Below, piece by piece: positions 59,343 to 64,000 of a stretch of DNA of 64,000 nt. This DNA comes from Poa pratensis (lineage: Eukaryota; Streptophyta; Magnoliopsida; Poales; Poaceae), in contig CAMZMU010000055.1 in NCBI GenBank assembly GCA_947311845.1, positions 18,538,877-18,602,876 on the forward strand. Reading direction: 5' to 3'. A program made the position numbers and the translations under genes. Under the pieces are notes generated by a model. That model made no database searches, was not told the DNA's origin, and saw only the letters and a list, made by a program, of their open reading frames with translations. Position 1 is the first letter of the stretch; each line of letters starts with the position of its first letter.

Positions 59343-62300
59343 CTACATAAGACTGTCAAGCTGAGACTGCAGATCAGATATAGACAGCATAAAAATTGAT
59401 TGAATTTCTTCAGCCGAGTACTCTGCCTTCACAAGGGACTGTAGCTGTATATGAGCCTCAACTATATTTGTCCTACAACAAAGAAGAAACAAATAAGAAA
59501 TACCCAGAAAACAACCACCGCAGTACATCAAGTGTTTGGCCTTCCTCAGTTTACAATCACTATTATTGGTATACATGTTAGAATTACAGAGTTCGTCAAG
59601 AAATAAAGCTTAGTCTTGTGTTTAGTTAAAACCAAAAGTTAGTTGTGTGCAGCTTAGTGCATTGCAACTACTAAACAAGGGACTCTTGTGCACGCAAATA
59701 AACAGTACCATGATTGATAATGATGTAAGAAATTTGCTCAGCTACTAGGGACATCGTAGAAGTACAAAATATTTCTGAAATTTGCTCACTACGACGCCAC
59801 AGGATACAAACGGACAGAGGCAGAGCTTTAATTCTGGTTGTGTGTACCGCTATGAGCAGTAACGAAAGAGTGTGTGTGTGTGTGTGTGTGTTGCCTGGTC
59901 TTTGATCCCAGCACTTGCTACCAAACACTTGTAACCATTTCCTTCTCTTAATCATAAAATGTACAGACACTCCCCAAAAGCGGTAGAAGCGGGGAACTAG
60001 CAAGTAGACCCAACTCGCGAAGCTCATGACCATCACAGCTAATTACATATACCAATATAAGATATGGTTCAAAGGTTAGGATTTCTATGAATATATCATG
60101 TATCCATACGATCTGTTACGGTAAATACTTATGCTGGTTGCTGACTTTGGCCGGATAAGCATTACTATTGCAGTGGACAAATAATGCCAGGGTATTCTTC
60201 ATAGGTGTGGTGGGATGAAGATACTTACTTGATGGGTTTGAATAAAATTAATCTTGTCGACGGATTTTGCAAATACAACCTCATCTTGGTCATTACTTTG
60301 GGCAGATCTTCTTGAATAGCAGTCCCGACCTGCTTTTGGCAGAATGAAATTATTTCATAGCATATAAGAAAGGAGAACAGTAGCACATCGCATTTCACAA
60401 TATGACATGTACCTTTTGAACGAGCTCTGCAACTTTGTCAGGTGAAGCAAATGCTTGTGTCTTAAGGGGTTTTGCTAGAACAGAATCCAATTTCTGGCCC
60501 TGGCTACCTGAGGAGAGTGCAACTTTGACAGCAGTTACCTGCCAAACAATGAGTGAATCATGTTACAATTGACATTTTACAGTATACCCTACAATGATGA
60601 ATATAACATGGATTGTTCTAGACGAATGTGGTTAAACATCTCGTATCCTGGCTTTACTGTTTGGTATGAACTACTCCCTCTGATCCACAAAAACTATCGT
60701 TGGTTGTACCGTTTACTTGTACGCGACTAGTTGTTTTCTGGCGACAATTATTCGGATCGGAGGGATTACAAAATGATGGCATAATTAATACTACAGATTG
60801 GGATAGTCACAACCCACAACACAACCACAGTTATTAGTTATTAGTTTATTACAGCAAGGAAGTCCCCTTTACTCTTCTGTAGCATCTCCAGTGTCCACAA
60901 AACACCCTCAACCCCCTCCCCCCGGGCTAGTTTTGCCTACCACGACTTCCAGTATTTTGCCCACGTAACCCGGTTTTGTTGTGTGCATCATCCACGACAC
61001 CTTTCTTCTACCTCCCGTTCTCTCTACTTCTTTCTGCCATCCCTCCATCTTTCCCTTGAATTCCCATGACCCTTTGCACGTAGAAGACCCACACGCAAAC
61101 ATGAGCCTGCACGCTCAACAACGCTATCAGGTCTTATGCCACAAGATCTACCCTCCGAAAAATTCATCAAACTAACAGCAAAAGAACAGACACTACAATG
61201 GAAGATTAGGGGCAGAACTGGTAGGTCTTGAGCTGATGTGCCCGTCCAACAGTGTTTTGTATTCCTGCTACGCGTTGTGAATTAAGCACTTCTGGATGCA
61301 TAGTGACTATGTTTTTCCTTAAATTTTGACATGCCAAGTTGGACACCTTTAACATGTAGCTATACTAGAGGTATACCCCGCGCGTTGCAGCGGGCATCTC
61401 TTGAAAATTCTATTGTGAATGAAATCGTATAAGATGTATCATACATGAAGTTGTCTATATGGACATGTAAGATTCTATCTGCTTGAACAATTTCGAGGCT
61501 AAATTTCGACGTGAAATATTTGTGTTTGAAAATTAAATTTGATGTTGCATGTAAATTGGTTAAAACCGTAGATAAGATGAATTAATGGGCTATAGAAACC
61601 GATAATGTCGATAGATTGCTTGAAGATATGCTATGCATGTTCCACGTAAAGTTTTTGGAAAATTGCTAAATGGTTACATATAAAAGAACACTTAATAGTT
61701 ACATGTGTTTTCATAATGAAAAAATATGCGGAAAATTCGCTTTGTTGGTTGAATGGAATAAGAACTAAAATAATTGTGGTTTTAAAAAGGATGATGTGAA
61801 TTATTAAATTGCTAAAATAGCGGATGATGTTGATATGTTGCATGGAGAGATAGTCAAACGATGATGTGGAAAATTGGGTGGTTAAAATAAATGTTAGTGG
61901 AATGAGGTAGATACTTGAATGGTTAGTAAGATGGATGAGGTGGACAATTGGTTGGTTGGAAAGATGGATGATGTGGATAGCTTGCATGTTGAGTTAGAAA
62001 AATAATTAATGCACTTAGTGGGGTTTTACTTTATAAGAAGTATAGATCCATGTAATTGGGGTGCTCCGCTTCCTTGAGGCAGAATGTTGGACAGGTTCCA
62101 AGGGGTGCAGTGCAACACCATTCTGCTGTTGACATGAGACGAGCATAGAGCAGTAGTAGAACAGCAAGTTCAGTAACCAGATACCCAAGTCCATGCTGGA
62201 TCTCCTGCTCAGAATCCAACTCGGCAACCCAGAGGAGACCAGCAAGGCAGCATCATGTCCAGTCTCGCTGAGGAGCAGGGGCGGAGGCAGGAAAATAGTA

Positions 62301-63387
62301 TGAGGGGGCCATTCAAAGATTATCCTTCTTGCCATTTGTTTGAGAGAGAGGGGGCGGGGATGGTTAGCAAAAACATTAGAGGATCTCCAAAAATGCCTGC
62401 ACCCAGGGAGGGGGTCAAAACCAGTTGAAGGGGAGGCCACTGGACAAAACAGGATGACATCGGAAAAAAAAACTAAAACCAGCCTCGGTGGCCAAGGATG
62501 TGGGCCCAACTTTTTACAGGGTCAGTAGAGTAAGAAAACTTTTTGGTGTTATTTGGGACGCGATGATATTTCTAGGGAGCAAAGTGAACTTTTTGCTTAA
62601 AGCAAAACAAATATAAAGCCACAAAGCCTTACTTATTTTCACTTGAAGGGGCTAAGTTTCCATTGACCATACCTTAGTAACAAAAGAAAGCATTGGGTCC
62701 ACTACTAGCTTAGTTATGGACATTATAAACTCTTCACAAGTAGATTTAAGGCTTTTCTCCAGCTCCTGAAATAAAAGAGCAGTCGTAGGGAAATTAGCTG
62801 ATATCAACAAAACTGAAAGAGGATGTGAGCAACTAGCAAACGGTTAAACAATCATGTTGGTGTATTTAGTGTTGCCATACTTGAAACATTATTTAGCAAG
62901 TGTCAGAACTGATGGACATGTCAAGTTGGCAAGTTGCACTTGCCAATCAGCACAGGCAAGGTCCAACATATGCTCTCTTTTTCTCTCGAAGAAACGCAAA
63001 AAGCCTTTGCGTTTCATTTCATTGAAAAGATAGGGGAGTTACAGCAGTTCATGCCTCCGAGGAGGGCAAACAAAGAAAATAAAGGTACATCAATGAACAT
63101 CCCAGATTCCCAGGTCCAACATATGCTCACAAGTGCATGCACATCTGCGCTCTTTATTTCCAATTTTCACAATATGGAATGCTAACTTCCTAGTAGCAAC
63201 TGATGAGGACATAACAGATATTACACTTCTAGGCCAATAGGCAAAAAACCGGCCAGTTCAAGTTACTTACTTTTCTGGCATCAATTTGGCTCTCCAAAAC
63301 ACGGGGAGAAAAGGTCCTAGCAAGTGATGTTGACCTTGACCAGTCAAATAATGAGACCTGGCCCCTGAGAATCCTTCTTAAGTGATC
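59343..63387 (-). CDS. COG3: Conserved oligomeric Golgi complex subunit 3, C-terminal five exons (5' end outside window)
   Basis: Minus-strand exons 63387-63271 (39 codons, [17 protein letters not shown]), 62765-62673 (31 codons, [16 protein letters not shown]), 60538-60413 (42 codons, [19 protein letters not shown]), 60329-60229 ([20 protein letters not shown]) and 59473-59343 ([19 protein letters not shown]... to LDSLM and TAG). All borders are GT-AG and frames join without a break. COG3 (Sec34) is part of lobe A of the COG tether, which guides retrograde vesicles within the Golgi. The end of the plant protein is well conserved, so the assignment is firm; the N-terminal exons must lie right of 64000. 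The gene converges on transporter copy 2, with 824 bp between stop codons. Confidence 0.9.
59870..59891. repeat. (GT)n microsatellite
   Basis: About eleven GT units in the last COG3 intron. Confidence 0.95.
60674..60766. mobile_element. Short Stowaway MITE in a COG3 intron
   Basis: CTCCCTCTGATCC and GGATCGGAGGGAT ends, TA at 60672-60673 and 60767-60768. Confidence 0.8.
61350..62050. mobile_element. Possible non-autonomous DNA element in a COG3 intron
   Basis: ctatactagaggtataccccgcg at the left and ataagaagtatag at the right give short inverted ends around AT-rich sequence with repeated gatggatgaggtgga-type words. No coding. Class not determined. Confidence 0.35.
62270..62640. other. COG3 intron sequence with possible hAT-like end
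   Basis: caggggcggaggcagg at 62276 resembles the start of some hAT-like MITEs; no matching right end was found. No gene. Confidence 0.3.
62976..63112 (-). mobile_element. LINE 3' tail insertion in a COG3 intron
   Basis: 137 bp flanked by AGGTCCAACATATGCTC at 62959-62975 and 63113-63129, a 17-bp target duplication. On the minus strand it ends aatgaaacgcaaaggc...gagaaaaagaga, a typical grass LINE tail. Confidence 0.88.
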
Positions 63388-64000
63388 CTGTAAAAGGAAC
63401 ATGTGATTTGCTATAGTTAACTATCAGATATGATCCATCTACATGATATTTTACATATGTATGGTAGAGCCCAAGGATAGCTAAATGATACATGTGGAAT
63501 CACATGATTAAGTCGGCCTCATTCTCCTAGTCCTATTCCTGATTATTATTTCCGATTCTGACACTGCTTTAAGAATAAAACAGTCCGGGTCCGTCAGGGT
63601 ACCCCAAGCGATATTGTATTGTTGAAAATGTTAATCAAGATTGAAAAAAACCTGAGTTTCACTACAAGTTAGATGCAACGAGAAAGTAGGAGTGCATAAT
63701 AGATTCTAAAAAACATCGGGTTTAAGTTTTCTCTAAAGAAGACGAGGTTATCGGTGCATCTATTTGGTCTTGCTGAAAATCACTTCTATTCCACGACAAC
63801 TCTGTCTGAGTTCTGCTGACCAATTCTTGAGTATAATTCTGCCTAATCTGTAAGCAGTCAACGGAAGTAGCAGGAAAGGAATATCTTTCCCAACACTTCA
63901 TTCAACTCGAAGACAAAAAATGGAAACCAGACCACGTTACCGCTCACCAGGGTGCACGGAAATACGAATAAAATTTGCCCACCAACTCAGAGACACCTGG
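63388..64000. other. COG3 intron reaching the window edge
   Basis: No exon of COG3 and no other gene or repeat could be recognised here. Confidence 0.5.

Noticed and set aside
61350..62050. Firm assignment of this intron element to a transposon class
   Set aside because: Inverted ends are too short and no target duplication could be fixed.
1..64000. tRNA, rRNA or other structural RNA genes
   Set aside because: None recognised by eye; tRNA-like matches are only the retrotransposon primer binding sites.

Overview
This is nuclear DNA from a grass, most likely a member of the Triticeae (wheat, barley, Aegilops and relatives). The grounds are the plant genes with GT-AG introns, the nested LTR retrotransposons, and the Stowaway, Tourist, Mutator, Harbinger and Helitron elements typical of those genomes. 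No bacterial-type operon, CRISPR array or phage gene is present. The species call is inference.

Layout. 1-15300 is a nested block of Ty3/gypsy retrotransposons. Element Y is read on the minus strand: LTR and PBS near 14.8 kb, then gag, protease, RNase H and integrase. It is split by element X (4664-13515, plus strand, two LTRs, near-identical 5-bp target duplication). A second LTR of the X family (1919-2416) sits where Y has lost its reverse transcriptase. X carries gag and protease only, a hairpin-forming 39-bp tandem array, and a long antisense spliced gene. 15640-23162 is a Harbinger-like element split by a complete non-autonomous LTR retrotransposon Z (16432-22729; TSD GCGGC; PBS matching tRNA-Asp). 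23311-26565, 35750-41387 and 42916-45151 are three related non-autonomous Helitrons.

Genes. Two tandem paralogues of a GABA transporter 1-like amino acid permease (AAAP/AAT family) lie on the plus strand with the same five-exon structure. Copy 1 (26986-32991) has a 1-bp deletion in exon 5 that truncates it, and a second 1-bp deletion that disables the original start. Copy 2 (45727-58518) is intact, 456 residues, with all splice sites canonical. Its introns have been swollen by at least seven insertions. After subtracting recognisable insertions, both duplicated units shrink to about 4.8 kb. Downstream and convergent is the 3' part of a COG3 gene (Golgi tethering complex subunit 3; 59343-63387, minus strand, five exons, 5' end outside the window).

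The most notable observations are: a Mutator-like insertion ending 26 bp from the exon 2 acceptor of the intact transporter copy, with its empty site preserved in copy 1; Helitrons of one family ending shortly upstream of both transporter promoters; a Stowaway MITE that hosts a retroposon and a Helitron; and a seven-unit array in which both hairpin arms change together. I found no convincing new functional system; most of the novelty is in how the mobile elements are arranged.
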